A stretch of DNA of 64,000 nt from Syngnathus acus (GCF_901709675.1 NC_051088.1:3481164-3545163); one strand, 5' to 3'. Shown: positions 14,473-32,582, counted from the stretch's first letter. Numbers and translations: made by a program. Notes: a model not told the origin generated them from the sequence alone.

Positions 14473-14830
14473 CTAGTGAATTTTGCTCTTGTCATTTACA
14501 TTATCTTTCAGAAAATAATAGTTTGTGTCAGGTCTAGAGGTCCATAACATCAACAGTCTTAACATGGCCACTTCGTAGCTTGCTTTAGTAATATTTATTT
14601 TTGACTCACAGTCCCGTGTGAAGAATCGCTGTTGTGATGCCAGTTCAGCTTGGAGCTGCTTCACTTTATCAGCGCGGTCACTCCCTGTTAGCTGGTCGTT
14701 TGTGTTCGCATGTTTAGTCTGATAGTGTCTCTTTAAGTTGAAATCCTTAAACAAGGCAACCGTCTCTTTACAAATTAGACAAACACAATTGCCTTGATTT
14801 TCAGTGATGTACAGTAATCCCTCGCTACAT
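14473..14830 (-). pseudogene. hAT transposase N-terminal remnant (zinc finger)
   Basis: The minus-strand reading gives a BED-like finger, CVCLICKETVALFKDFNLKR then HYQTKH, followed by a helical stretch (LQAELASQQRFFTR) typical of the hAT transposase group related to ZBED5/GTF2IRD2. The catalytic RNase H-like core and dimerisation region are absent. Confidence 0.75.
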
Positions 14831-15001
14831 CACGGTTTGTTTATCGCGGTTTCACTACATCGCGGATTTTTTTCCCAAATTGAAAAAAATAATTAAAAGT
14901 CAAAATAAAACTTCCAAATTGAGGAATTATGGCACAAAACTTGCCCACACGCCAGCAGAAGGCAAGGAGTGCCCACACAATTGCAGTGCGTACACTTGTA
15001 C

Positions 15002-15002
<1 letters not shown>

Positions 15003-15030
<28 letters not shown>
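15003..15030 (+). repeat. poly(T) tract
   Basis: Run of about 26 T inside the hAT element, followed by related ~60 bp AT-rich segments at 15040-15210 that look like a degenerate tandem repeat (TTCTAAAAACATATTTACAG recurs). Confidence 0.7.
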
Positions 15031-15035
<5 letters not shown>

Positions 15036-15867
15036 TTATTATAATAAGAGTTCTAAAAACATATTTACAGTGTTGTACCTTGTTATAGAAAATTGTTATA
15101 ATAATAAAAGAGTTCTAAGAACATATTTACAGTATGTACACTTCTACATTGTTATAAAAAAATGTATAATAATAAAAGTTGTTCTAAAAACATATTTACA
15201 GTTTGTGTTAAGAATTCTCCATGTTATTTATGTTATTCAGCCATGCTTTGATTTGAGGTAGGGTGATTTATTTTGAAGGCCGTTTTCAGGCGATACCACT
15301 TCCTTTTTTACGTTCTTGTACATATGTCGGTTACAGTGGTACAGGAGTCATTGGTAAGTAAGTGTGTCTCCTAACAAGAGAAATGAATGATCACATGTGT
15401 CTAACCTTTAGGACAATTTAGTATTGCTCCAAATGTTCGTTTAATTTCCTTTAGAGGTCCGTTTGTGCGTGTTAGCACGATCGCGAATTAGCATCTTTCC
15501 GCTAACTCGTTAGCCTGCCCAGTACTTCTTCTTTGCTGCGGGCCGCAGTTGGCCCGCGGGCCGTAGTTTGGACACCCCTGCTTTATAGTCTGCAGGACTC
15601 GTGAGGTTTTGAGATGAAAAGTTGCACTAGGCTGTTTCCTGCAAATGCTTATAGATCTAAAGGAATTGTGAGATGGTGTAAAATTTCTGCCTGAAGATGA
15701 AGCAGAACTCTTGCTTTGGTAATCAACTAAACGCAAATGGATCACAGAGAAGCCATAGCATAGATAAGCATCTCACCTGCATTAAAGCTCACTTAATTGG
15801 TGGATTTTTTTGACCTCACGGCCTCGGGTTGTTGCCACGTCTCCTCCCTCTACTGCCTCCAGATACG

Positions 15868-18800
15868 ATGAAGAGGCTGATCCTTGATGTGGACACAGGG
15901 GTGGATGATGCTCAAGCCATCATGATGGCCCTGGCAGCCCCCAATGTGGAGATATTGGGGATCACCTGCACTCACGGCAACACTCCCCTACAGAACGCCC
16001 TGAAGAACACCCTGCGTGTCTTGAAAATGTGCAACAGGCTGGATGTGAGCATTTACTGTGCTTGCATGAAAGCTAAATGGTTGCCTCTTCTTGGGGTCTA
16101 ACTTTGGAATGTCATGCATCACAGATAAAGGTGTACCCCGGCTTTGACGAGCCCCTACTGGGCAACAAAATACATGCAGGAGACTTTCATGGGAAAGATG
16201 GGCTGGGTGATGCCCCTGATCCAGATGCTCCTGGCCTAGAACTGGTGCAGAAGACAAATGCCGTGGAGGCCATCATTTCCATTTCCAACCAAAATCCCGG
16301 GCAGGTGAGTAGATGAGAAATCACAAGGAATTCCCTCTGCGTCAGTGTTACATTTGCATGATGATGACGATGAAGCTGATGATGATTATTATTACAATTT
16401 TAATTGTTTGACACTGTTCTGGATGGATGGATGGATGGATGGATGGATGGATGGATGGATGGATGGATGGATGGATGGATGGATGGATGGATGGATGGAT
16501 GGATGCTGAAGGCCCACGTGTGTTGCTGAAGTTCTAAAAATGAGGATGACCCAAAAGAAAAAGTCACTCAATTGCGTACAAAACCATTTAAAAAGAATTA
16601 TAGCTGACGGGGAGCTAGAGTCATTGTTAGTAATGTGCTTCAAACAGAGGCGTAGCCAAGCCGGGGCGAGCTTTTTCGATTCTTCATTTTCATGCCGTTT
16701 TTTTCTTTCGGTCTTGCGCGAATGTGCTTGCGCTATTCTATGTGCGCGATGTTATCCATTCACCGTTTGCCTCCCGGACCCGGATGTTGTTTTAGCGATC
16801 AGCGAACGGCGTGGGTGATGTTCGATTTTTTTTCCTGTGTGCGCGCGCCCCTACTGGAAAAATTCCTGGCTACGCCTCTGGCTTCAAAGTTGAGATATTC
16901 TTGTTTGAAATCTCAGCCCAGGTCTCCCAGTATGGAGTTAAATGTTCCCTCAACGCTTGTGTTTATTATCGTATATTATAGTATATTATATTATATCCAT
17001 CCATCAATTTTCTATACCACTTGTCCTCACGGGTGTCGCAGGCGTACTGGAGCCTATCCCAGCGGTCATTGGGCAGTAGGCGGGGGAAACCCTGGACCGG
17101 TTGCCAGACGATCGCAGGGCACACAGAGACGAACATCCGCACTCGCACTCACACCTAGGGTCAATTTGGAACGCTCAATTGACCTACCAAGCATGTTTTT
17201 GGGAAGTGGGAGGAAACGGGAGTGCCTGGAAAAACCCCACGCGGGCATGGGGAAAACATGCAAGCTCCACACAGGGAGGGTCGGAGGTAGAATCGAACCC
17301 ACACCCTCCTAACTGTGACGTGCTAACCAGTGCTCCAGCAAGCCAGCGCTGCCCTATTATATTATATGTTTAATTAAAATAGATTCTTAATTATTATTAT
17401 CATTATTATTGTTATTATCATTATTATTAGGGTATGAGGGAACTTAGTTTAGTTTATTCGGGAAAGTACCGTATTTTCCGGACTATAAGTCGCAGTTTAT
17501 TTCATAGTTTGGTCGGGGGTGCGACTTATATGTGAAATTATTAACACATTATTACTTACTATAGTATAGTTCATCACTTCACATGTTATTTTCACTTTAA
17601 ATGGCATGAAGGCGCACTAGGCCTGTAGAATAATTGGAGCCGCCACTGACAATGAGACTTCAGCGTCAGCAGCGGCGTTGCTTACACAGAAGACGAACAT
17701 TTCAATGGATTTAATGATTTGGATTGACACGGATGGTTTGATAAACATGTTATTCATGTTATTGTTATTTGAATAACTGTGAATATGTTACGTCAGGCAC
17801 GTTCTCAGTTCCTCGTTTGTGTTTATGTAACGTTAGCATACCATATCGTTTAGCCTGTTGTTGCCTATTCATGTCTGTTCTTGGTGTTGGATTTTGTCAA
17901 ATAAAGTCCCCCCCCCCAATGCGACTTGTACTTCGGTGCGACTTATATATGTTTTTCTCTTCTTTATTATGCATTTTATTGCTGGTGCGACTTGTACTCG
18001 GGAGCGACTTATAGTCTGAAAAATACGATACTCTATAATTATAGATGAGTTGAGTAAAACTAATCCTCTGAATTATTCACTTACTTTCTTCTTACTTTGT
18101 CGATACTGTACGTGCCCTTCAATTAACTGGCAATCACACCAGCCAGGTTGCCTCACATCCAAAGTCAACTGGGATAGGATTCAGCTCACCCGTGACCCTA
18201 ACGAGGCCCAACGATTTAAACAATGGATGGATAATTACTAGATAGGAGCCTCTGGCCAAATGTAATCCAGATCTGCCCTCCTTTTATGTTTTTTTTATTT
18301 TTTATTATTACAACCCAATTCAGCATTTCTATGATTGAACCCTGCCTTTTTCCAACCATGCATCAATATTTCAAGAACAAAATCATTGATAATTTGTCTG
18401 AGTAGTGCAATGTAAATTTGTGAAATGTAATGCAACTTGTGTGTGTGCAGGTGATCTTGGTTTCAACAGGACCCCTCACCAACTTGGCCCTAGCTGTCAA
18501 AATGGACCCCTCTTTGCCCGCCAGACTGAAGGGCCTCTACATCATGGGGGGCAACATAGAATGTAAGAGGCCTTTTTGAACCGTTTGCAATTTACATTGC
18601 CCATCAAGATGTTTCGCATAATGAACTCCTATGTTTTGTGGCTCATGCAGCAAGAGGAAACACGACCGTGTGTGGAGAATTTAACTTTCTGGCTGACCCC
18701 GAGGCTGCCTTTATAGTTCTAGAACGCTACACATGTCCCACCACCATCGCCTCCTGGGAGTTCAGCTGCAGGAACAGCCTGCCATGGGTGAGGAACATAT

Positions 18801-19423
18801 GTCACTTCTGATTTTTGTATGACTGCTCCATTGTCCAGTCATATCGCACTATATTTGTGTTCCCCAGTCCTTTTGCGATTCCTGGCTAGCCCAAAACACT
18901 CCAAAGGCTCGTTTTATGGAGACTATCTATGCTCACACCCGCAAGGTAAAGAGGATTTTATGGAGCGCTCATTTACTCTCTAGCAGGTTTAAGCTTGCGA
19001 ACTAAGGACATTGAAGAGACCTCTACAGATCTCTACTTTTCCATGTTATTCCGTTGGCCCTGCAGATGGTTCAGACAGATCGATATCAAAAGGAACTGGT
19101 GTCAGGATCTGGATTCAACACGTGCGACACCTACGCTGTGGCAGCAGCCATCAGTGACAACTTGGTGACAGAAAGCGAGGAGGTAAGTTGTTCTCTTCCA
19201 TTCTTACAGAAGGTGGAGTAGGGCTCCATGGGGAAGATGAGGTGAACATACTACGTCTGTGGTGTTGCAGGTGCCTGTTACCGTGGAGTTGGAGGGAAAA
19301 AACACCAGAGGCATGATGGTCCTGGACTACCTTGATGTGCTGCACAAGGAGCATAAGGTCACCATCCTCAAGAAAATTGACGTAGAAGTGTTCAAGCAAC
19401 TGCTGATGAATGCACTCAAGTAG
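15868..19423 (+). CDS. inosine-uridine preferring nucleoside hydrolase-like, copy 2
   Basis: Tandem paralogue of the gene at 9030. Coding exons 15868-16044, 16125-16304, 18451-18562, 18651-18787, 18868-18945, 19066-19182, 19271-19423; 317 residues. All exon phases match copy 1, and all exon lengths except the first, which is one codon shorter (MKRLIL against MKRKIIL). Landmarks: [41 protein letters not shown] with [21 protein letters not shown] and [10 protein letters not shown]. Cys precedes the last Asp as in copy 1. All donors fit consensus and the family D-P-E-A-A segment is intact, so this looks the better preserved copy. Intron 2 is swollen to about 2.1 kb by repeats. Cytosolic enzyme expected (no signal peptide). 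The ATG was chosen because an acceptor lies just upstream. Confidence 0.94.
16421..16505 (+). repeat. (GGAT)n microsatellite
   Basis: Perfect tetranucleotide repeat of about 21 units in intron 2 of hydrolase copy 2. The unit equals the tail of the local SINE and RTE elements, so it may be an expanded tail whose body was lost. Confidence 0.95.
16645..16880. mobile_element. hAT MITE, CAG(A/T)GGCGTAGCC family, copy 1
   Basis: Ends CAGAGGCGTAGCCAAG and GGCTACGCCTCTG, with a perfect 8 bp duplication GCTTCAAA (16637-16644, 16881-16888). The interior is nearly identical to the copy at 44554-44843 but lacks a GC-rich block next to the left end. Confidence 0.93.
16997..17345 (-). repeat. tRNA-derived SINE, near full length
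   Basis: Reverse copy in intron 2 of hydrolase copy 2, from TCCATCCATC to the head complement GGTAGAATCGAACCC. Confidence 0.88.
17467..18030. mobile_element. Tc1/mariner-type MITE, TACCGTATTTTCCGGAC family
   Basis: The left end TACCGTATTTTCCGGACTAT and the right end (GTCTGAAAAATACGATA) are inverted repeats, each followed by GCGACTTATA motifs. TA duplicates at the ends suit a Tc1/mariner mechanism. Relatives lie at 28994-29167, 33320-33890 and 57222-57310. Length 564 bp; no transposase. Confidence 0.75.
18100..18240 (-). repeat. old SINE-like fragment
   Basis: AACTGGGATAGGATTCAGCT and GTGACCCTAACGAGG parallel the 3' part of the (TGGA)n SINE family, ending in ATGGATGG. Strongly diverged; it reads in the sense orientation here, so the strand assignment is uncertain. 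Confidence 0.35.
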
Positions 19424-19720
19424 CAGAAGCGAAGCCATCATTTTAGAAACGCTTTCTGGTTATGTTATGTTTGTGTAATCCAGTTACTAGTTCTTTGGAG
19501 CGATGCGAAAATGGCCAACAGTGGTGAGCCACCTCTGCAAACTAATTTTGCTAAAGATGATGTATATTAACACATAACTAAGTTTAAAGTAAACCATTTC
19601 CATGTTAAACTTCAAATGAGCCAAGGTCTGGCATGACGGTTTCTTGCCGACTCATAGGCCTCTTGTCGCTTTCAATGGCTCCTTCAATGGCCCACTGTCA
19701 GTGGATGTGAGAAAGACTGA

Positions 19721-19726
19721 AATAAA
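19721..19726 (+). terminator. poly(A) signal of hydrolase copy 2
   Basis: AATAAA about 300 bp after the stop codon at 19423. Confidence 0.65.
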
Positions 19727-19857
19727 AATCCTGGCATGACCATCAACACTTGCCTGCTCTTTAATTATTTTTCATAAACAAGCATTCAATCACTACATAG
19801 AGAGGAGTTGATAAGGACTGTCGTGTGCCGACACCGTGACTCGATTCCCGCATATGG

Positions 19858-19990
<133 letters not shown>

Positions 19991-20029
19991 CGTGCGTCAA
20001 AGAAAAAAGGGAAGTCAGCAGCAAACACT

Positions 20030-20170
20030 GCTACTTTTTTTTTATCTCGTTCTGGTTTAGGTAGCCAAACTGTCAAACTAAATTTTTAAATTGTATCATA
20101 CTTTTTTTTTTTTTTTCGTTCTGGTTTAGGTAGCCAAACTGTCAAAGAAAATGTTTAAATTGTATCACAT
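20030..20170 (+). repeat. short tandem duplication
   Basis: TCGTTCTGGTTTAGGTAGCC with the following AAACTGTCAAA and TTTAAATTGTATCA occurs at about 20047 and again at about 20117, separated by a T run. A local tandem copy of about 70 bp. Confidence 0.85.
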
Positions 20171-21160
20171 CTCCACATCTGCCAGTTATGAAATGTTGAA
20201 ATGGAGGTTTAGTATCATTTCTCTCAAGTCTGGCTATTCTATGCAAACACAATTTGTTCCAAGAGGCTTTTTGTAAGATGAAATGTTCATAGATAGTTAA
20301 AATATTGTGTTGAAATATGTGAGGGGATATTTGACTTAGATGTCTACGTATGGGGTGTTCCCTCCGCCGTCTATCAGAAAAAAAGGTGCTTAAAGCAGCC
20401 ACTGTAGTATATTTGCATTCCACTCTTATTCCATTTGTCAGCCTGCGTTGTGAACCAAGTCAGGCGACGGCCATGTTCGTGCGTCTTGCCTTCAGTAATG
20501 TGGACTTACTGACGCCAGAAGGTAGAGAGAGGTACAGCTGTTTGCAACCAGGAAAGAACAATAGGTATACTGTATAGGGTCTGCAGGACGGACTAACAAG
20601 TCATATATCAAGCAACAGCCGTCATGCAGACCTCTGGGGAAAGAAGCGCTGGGTATAAAGCATGGAGACTAGAAGACTCGGCGCATACACTCGACATTTT
20701 TTCTGGGCGTGAGACACTTCACTCAGACATCAGTTGACTAAATTCTGACAGTGCGACATGGATGGCAGGCAGCGGAGAATGCGGTCGGCAGCAGGCAGGG
20801 AGCTCCTTCACTTTTGTGGGCGGCTGGGCCATGTGTAGGGTGACCAGATGGTTACACAGGTTAGTTTGGTCAACATTTTTTCATCAGTCATCAGTTTCTG
20901 CTGTGATGGATTGTCCACCAAGTGACTATTCATGCAGCCCGGCAAAATGTGTTCCATGTGAAAAATCCAATGACGTTTCAAATCCCCCAAAATCGTGTGA
21001 AGGGTGACAGACAGAAAATCGTGTGCCTGTGTTTGTTCTTCCCTCAATAGCACCCTTGTGAAGTAGCAGGGACTGATGAACATGAATTGTAACTTATCTG
21101 TTATGAAGATAAATGAGAAGACATAATTCCTACCAATTCAAACGGGTTTTTAAAGTCCAG
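20171..21160. other. intergenic, nothing recognised
   Basis: DNA between hydrolase copy 2 and the 3' end of unc50. Open frames here are short and lack domains or splice context. Confidence 0.4.
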
Positions 21161-21167
21161 AAAACAT

Positions 21168-21173
21168 TTTATT
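21168..21173 (-). terminator. poly(A) signal of unc50
   Basis: AATAAA on the minus strand about 335 bp after the unc50 stop codon. Confidence 0.65.
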
Positions 21174-21503
21174 GAAAAAGCATTGGAATGTGCACTGTTT
21201 CATGTTTTCATTTGAAGTTAGTGATTTTCTCTCACTCCAATAAAAACAAAAGCACAGCAAATGTTTTCACGATTCTTTGTGTGTATATATTACAACCTCA
21301 CAGAATTCTATTTACAAATCATACAAAATGAACTAGAAGCTGTAGCTCTTCTCCTTTGTTCCTGCAATGTCACTGCTAACAGAGGCATTCAAACTCAAAC
21401 AGAAAACAAACAGCGTTATTCCAGAGTCAGAATCAGTCCTGCCAAGTGATACGCTGTCACTTTGACGTGTGCAAATCGCTGTCCAGCTTCCATCGCACCT
21501 CGC

Positions 21504-24500
21504 CTACTGGACTCTGTACTTGTAAAACCAGCAGAGACCTTGAGTAAAGTTCCAGCCAAGCGAGATGGAGAGGATGTAAAGGAGTGCCAGCGGGGCAAAG
21601 GGGTACAGCAGGACCACAGTGTTCTTCAGGAAAGGCAGAGCTGTTTGGACACATTACACACATAGCAGTAGCACTGACGGACAGACGTCATGGAATTTAG
21701 AACTCTAATGTTTAGACGTCTACAACAGACGTTAAAAGAAAGTCCATGGCGTGATATTGCTCACAACTTCAACTTCTGCTGCACTTGACAGTCACAAGGC
21801 TTACATCACTTCCAATATAGAATTTTAATCTGGGGCCATATAGATAAAGACTCTTAGTGCAAATTCGAAGAAAATTGCCCTAGAAGTAAAATGTAGATCC
21901 TAGTAAAGACAAAAGCGTGTGATTTGTTAAAAGCAGGCAAGAGGACTTTTAAGCCACTAAGGAGTTCCCTTGGCAGAGGACAAAATGGCTGAGGCAGGAG
22001 ATATTCTCCAAAAAAACGGGATGACAGTGCCTTAATGAAATGTGCTTTATAGCAGTATTTGAGGGAATGGATATAATCGCTAGGATAATTAATTATTCAT
22101 TCATTTTTCTCTTATTCAAGGTATCGTCAATTGGTGGTCTGCGGTCCTCTAGCGGTCAGTGGCGGTATTGCAGATGGTCTACGAAATTGGAAATGCAAAA
22201 TAATTGTAATCTTTTTTTAAATAAAATAGATTCATTATTTCGACTTGATTTATTTCCCAGCTAATTTTTTGAATAATTTTCCCAATCCAAATTATGTCAA
22301 ATGTAGCTGAGATTCCCAAAATAGACATTCAGATGCAAATAGATAGCCTGTATAGGTCTATCCTTCTTCGGTGTAAAATAAATAATATTCCGCCAAAGCA
22401 GTGGTCCCCGAGTTGCTTCTTGGTTATAATGGCGGACAAAAACCAGTTCAAACCCCCTCTCTTATTCTTTTTAGATTGTCTGAAATCAGTATCCACACTC
22501 CATACTAGTAGGTGGCAGTAATGCACCATCAGCTCATTTGACAACTGCCAAGTGAAAATCAATTGAGGAAGATGAACCAATAATCTTTCAATCCATTATC
22601 TGTACGGCTTGTCCCCACGGGGGTCGCGGGCGTGCTGGAGCCTATCCCAGCCGTCATCGGGCAGTAGGCGGGGACACCCTGAACTTGTTGCTAGCCAACC
22701 AAAAAGGCGAGCAACCATTCGCACTCACATCTACGGGCAATTTGGAGTGCTCCATCGGCCTACCGTGCATGTCTTTGGAATGTGGGAGGAAACCGGAGTA
22801 CCTGGAGGAAACCCACGCAAGCACGGGGAGAACATGCAAACTCCACACAGGGAAGGAGGAATCAAACCAGCAACCTCCGAACTGTGAGGCGGGTGTGCCA
22901 ACCAATGTTGCCCTAGAACCAATCATACCTTCTGAAATGATTTATCCCTAGCAACAGGGGTTAACCACACCTCACTAAGATAGGAGCTTCTGTCCATTCC
23001 TTGCACAGAATTGCCTAAGAATGTTCTTAAAACACTAAAGCTAACACTAAAGCTAAGCTGAAACTCTTGCTAGGAATTTTTAGGTTAGACTCTCTGAATC
23101 TTTAGGAATACTGGTCCGTGGTGTTGTATATTTCCAATGCCACAATTCAAAACGCATTTGTTCCTCTTCACGTGTATTAGCAAGTCATACATACGGCTAT
23201 TTTAGAGAAAAAAACACTAGCATAACTATCATTTTCTGAGTGTATTTAAAAAAAATTAAAGAGGTCTCACCATTGTACCCCAGGAAGGTGATGTAGAGAT
23301 AATAACTGATGGCAATCAGCCACAAAGTGTTCCCCACAAAGTATCCGACGAACCAGTCAGATTTAATCATCATCAAATCTGAAACACACAACACCACAAA
23401 TAATTTTTAAGCTCCTTTCGCACTGCTGGGTTTTTTTTTTGGGGCCCCCCACTGAGATGGGTGAAAATTCACATTTAATTCATATTCCACAAACTAAACA
23501 TTGATCAGAACACTGTGTTTTGACTACTTGGGCTGCACAGGCATACTACAAAATTTGAGGGGTGACTTCCTTTTTAAGACAAACTGTCTCGAGGAAATCA
23601 AAGGCTGTATACCACAGAAATTTCTAAATATCAATGAAAAAACAGAAACAATGGTTTTCAGGAGCCCGTGTACATACCACCCTGTTGACCCGGGCCCCTG
23701 GAGTCTCAAACTTGGGTTTTAAATTGGGCAGTGCTTTAAATTGGCCCGCCAAATCAGTGCTGTGGTTTGGTCAGGGTATGTAGTTGTATTAATTCCAATT
23801 GTTTTTATGGATCATTTAGAATAAAATTATAGTTCTTTTGTGACGACAACAAGTACATTTCACCAAGGATCATTTCATTGATTCACTTACGGTTGATGAA
23901 AAAGAGCTGCAGGAAGTGCAGAATGACAAGGAGCGGGTAGAAAGCATTGAGGTGGACGTCAAACGCGTAACCCCACTCGACATCAAACTCACGGCTTGGG
24001 TGTTTCAGCAAGTATTTGTTGCTTATCACCCTGAAAAGAGAACCAATTTGTTTTACTTGTCAGCAATCGTTTTTTTACCATACCATCGTCATATCTCACC
24101 ACATGAGGGTTGATATAAGGAGACCCACTCCTATGCAATCAATGAAGACAACCCACAGCAGAAGCTTCAATGTCTCAAGAACGCCCATGTCCAGCACCAA
24201 ACCAAAGCCTAATGTTGAAACTGCGTATACATATAAAAGGATATCAAAGATGAATCATTCCATCTTTATATTGAAACATCATCATGATGACATCAAACTT
24301 GCCACATAACCAGATGCTGAGCAGCACCAGGAAAGCTGGGTCGTCCCGGGCCCATTGGTCCTTGGTCTGTTTCCGGTAGTGGAAGTTGCGGTAGACTCTC
24401 TGCGGTGACGTGAACAAATAGAGCATCTGCCACGCGGCGAATTCAAAGTCCATCTGCCTGAAGTGGAGCAGTCTTCGCAGGTACTTGTAGCGCTTGGCAC

Positions 24501-24570
24501 CCGCTGTGTGACGTGCGGCATCCCTCGAACCAAGGGAACCATTGCTGTGTTGGCTGATGGTTGGCAACAT
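21504..24570 (-). CDS. unc50: UNC-50 homologue, Golgi/inner nuclear membrane protein
   Basis: Conserved multi-pass membrane protein of the Golgi; in worms UNC-50 is needed for trafficking of nicotinic acetylcholine receptors. Five coding exons on the minus strand: 24303-24570, 24100-24220, 23891-24030, 23271-23378, 21504-21640; phases fit and the total is 257 residues, about the mammalian length. Recognised segments: SRDAARHTAGAKRYKYLRRL, MDFEFAAWQMLYLFTSPQRV, RKQTKDQWARDDPAFL, then hydrophobic helices (LLLWVVFIDCIGVGLLI; VGNTLWLIAISYYLYITFLG) and the C-terminus FYKYRVQ. The first intron has a GC donor (ATGTG/GCAAGT). An acceptor (ATATTTAG/GTCC) just before the ATG implies a 5' UTR exon near 25.3-25.4 kb. 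It lies head to head with ndufs1. Confidence 0.96.
22587..22905 (-). repeat. tRNA-derived SINE in unc50 intron 4
   Basis: From the tail-side TCCATTATCTGTACGGC to the head-side CAACCTCCGAACTGTGAGGC. The tail repeat is almost lost; several indels. Confidence 0.87.
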
Positions 24571-24614
24571 GGACCTAAATATGGCAGAAACACCTTCTTA
24601 GAGTATGGAGGGCT

Positions 24615-24735
24615 TAGGTGTGCGTGTGTGGCCTGAGTGTGTGGCCTGCGTGTGTGGCGTGCTTGCGTGTGTGGCATGCGTGTGTGTGGCGTGCGTGTGT
24701 GTGGCGTGCGTGTGGCGTGAGTGTGCGCCGTGCCT
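24615..24735 (+). repeat. GTGTGTGGC(G/C)TG(C/A) minisatellite
   Basis: Irregular repeats of GTGTGTGGCGTGC-like units next to the first coding exon of unc50, in its 5' intron. Confidence 0.8.
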
Positions 24736-25379
24736 GAGTGTTTGACATACATTGTTCCATATTGCCAAAAAACATTTAGCATGAAACAATATGCGGGTAG
24801 AATGCGTGTGGGTGGATCTAGTAATGTAAAACTTTAGTTAGACATACACAACTGCTTTCGTAAAGCATTTAAAAAAAACAACAACCACAGTTAAGTGTTT
24901 TACATAAAGGTCAATATAACACATTCATTAATATTATAAAATATTTTTCTTCTTTTTGAATAACATCAAAAAGATTTTTTAAAAAGTGCGTTTCCACTTT
25001 AATGTACATTTACTGTAGCATGTCAGCACAATCTCTCACAATAGAGTCTCTTAAATTCAACAAATGTGTTCACTAAATCATTCACTGACTAAGCGAAAGA
25101 GGAGCTACGAATGAATGCTAATTTGCAACATCACCATGTACAATGTTTTCCAGAAATAAAATCATGCTAATATGTTGTTGCTAACAGACACGTTTAGCTT
25201 CTTGCTAACTATACCAACATTCAACAAGGTTCTAATGATGCCAACAGAAGCTGATTGGACTTAAGTAAAAAGATGTTCATATCCACTGCATGGATTTACC
25301 TTTTTGTTTATGTCCTTTCCTCAAAAAATGCAACTTTTTGTTGGTCGTTCGTGTAGCTGTTTATACTTCAAGTGTCGCG

Positions 25380-25757
25380 AAACTGAACACGTAGCAGTTT
25401 CCGGTAATAATAGCGAGAGGCATTGTGGGTAATGTAGTTGATGGCTGAAGACTAAACATCAGGGTACGAGACCGATAAATTTAAGGACCAATATACACAA
25501 GTTAACTTGAAATATTAAAATAATCTGTCCGTATAATGGTTAGATATAATTATCCGATACCACTTTCAACATATTATGGTTGTGTAACGTTTTCTCGAGT
25601 CGTCCACTAGATGGCAAAGTTACTTTTAATGTGAATTTCACATTTTATCTTGAACGGAAGTTGAAGGGCTAGCCACTTCCGCTAAATACGTCGTTACTTG
25701 TGGATTGCAAGAATATAATCACCGCTGTTCTGGTCCAGAAGGCCAAATAGCGACAGG
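25380..25757. promoter_or_regulatory. shared unc50/ndufs1 promoter region and ndufs1 5' UTR exon
   Basis: unc50 points left and ndufs1 points right from this interval. On the plus strand a short exon ends at 25756 with donor GCGACAG/GTAATC, a good candidate for the non-coding first exon of ndufs1. No TATA box is seen, as usual for housekeeping genes. A bidirectional promoter is inferred from the arrangement. Confidence 0.5.
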
Positions 25758-26339
25758 TAATCTGATATATTTGTAAATATTGGAATCTTGGTTGTACAGA
25801 AGTAGAAAATGACGTGATATCTTGCGCAGTCCCCGGAGAAGCCCTTTTAACACTCGTATGTCCTTGAATAGTGCGTTTAGCTAATGCCATTCTCCTTCCA
25901 GCAAGGAGTCATTTGGCTGCTTCGTGTCACCTATTAGCTTCCAAAGAATGGCAAGTTTTACATAATTCAAAATTAGCAACTACCTGAATCACATATTCTT
26001 TTATTCCCCAGATGTCTCTGAAACGTTGTTGTACGTCTTGTCAGTAACGCTAGTTTTTGTTGCGATTGTTGGCAGTAAACGTAGTGAATTAATAGAAACA
26101 CAACTTTTCGTGAGATCATCCGAGATGAAATCATCCCAAATTCATTTAATTTGTCCAGAAATTATTACTTATTTACGCCACATTTATCCATGTTTATTGA
26201 TCTATGCCAGCTCCTTAAGAGTGACAGGAAAACAACGATGCTCTTCCATTAGATGGCAGATGGTAAACTCAACGTGTGCCTTCACGTGTGCTGTGACATT
26301 TTTGGAATGTCTTGTCTCCATTAATGATAACGTGATTTT

Positions 26340-26548
<209 letters not shown>

Positions 26549-26576
26549 ATTGTTGTTTTTTTATTCATGAAGGATC

Positions 26577-32409
<5,833 letters not shown>

Positions 32410-32582
32410 ACAGCAATTCGCGTCCATAGACTTTTAGGTCTACTGAAACAATCCACACTTCTCTAAACACAGTTTTGCAGCAAATTAATTTAAATATGTC
32501 ATAGTTGTTGTTGTAGCCACCCCAATTACTTTAACTCCTGAAGAACAAGCTTTGTTGGGGTGAGGCTTTAATGTACAAAATG

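Larger units (their letters stand above)
14098..15580 (-). mobile_element. hAT element, 1483 bp, with perfect target duplication
   Basis: Ends CAGGGGTGTCCAAACT and AGTTTGGACACCCCTG; an 8 bp duplication CTTTATAG flanks it (14090-14097 and 15581-15588). It carries the N-terminal part of a transposase on the minus strand and is otherwise internally deleted. It lies in the 5' intron of hydrolase copy 2. Foreign repeat ends (14810-14880, AATCCCTCGCTACATCACGG) show a nested insertion. Confidence 0.93.

Noticed and set aside
16421-16505. CRISPR-like or telomere-like array at the GGAT repeat
   Set aside because: It is a plain tetranucleotide microsatellite without spacers, in a vertebrate genome.
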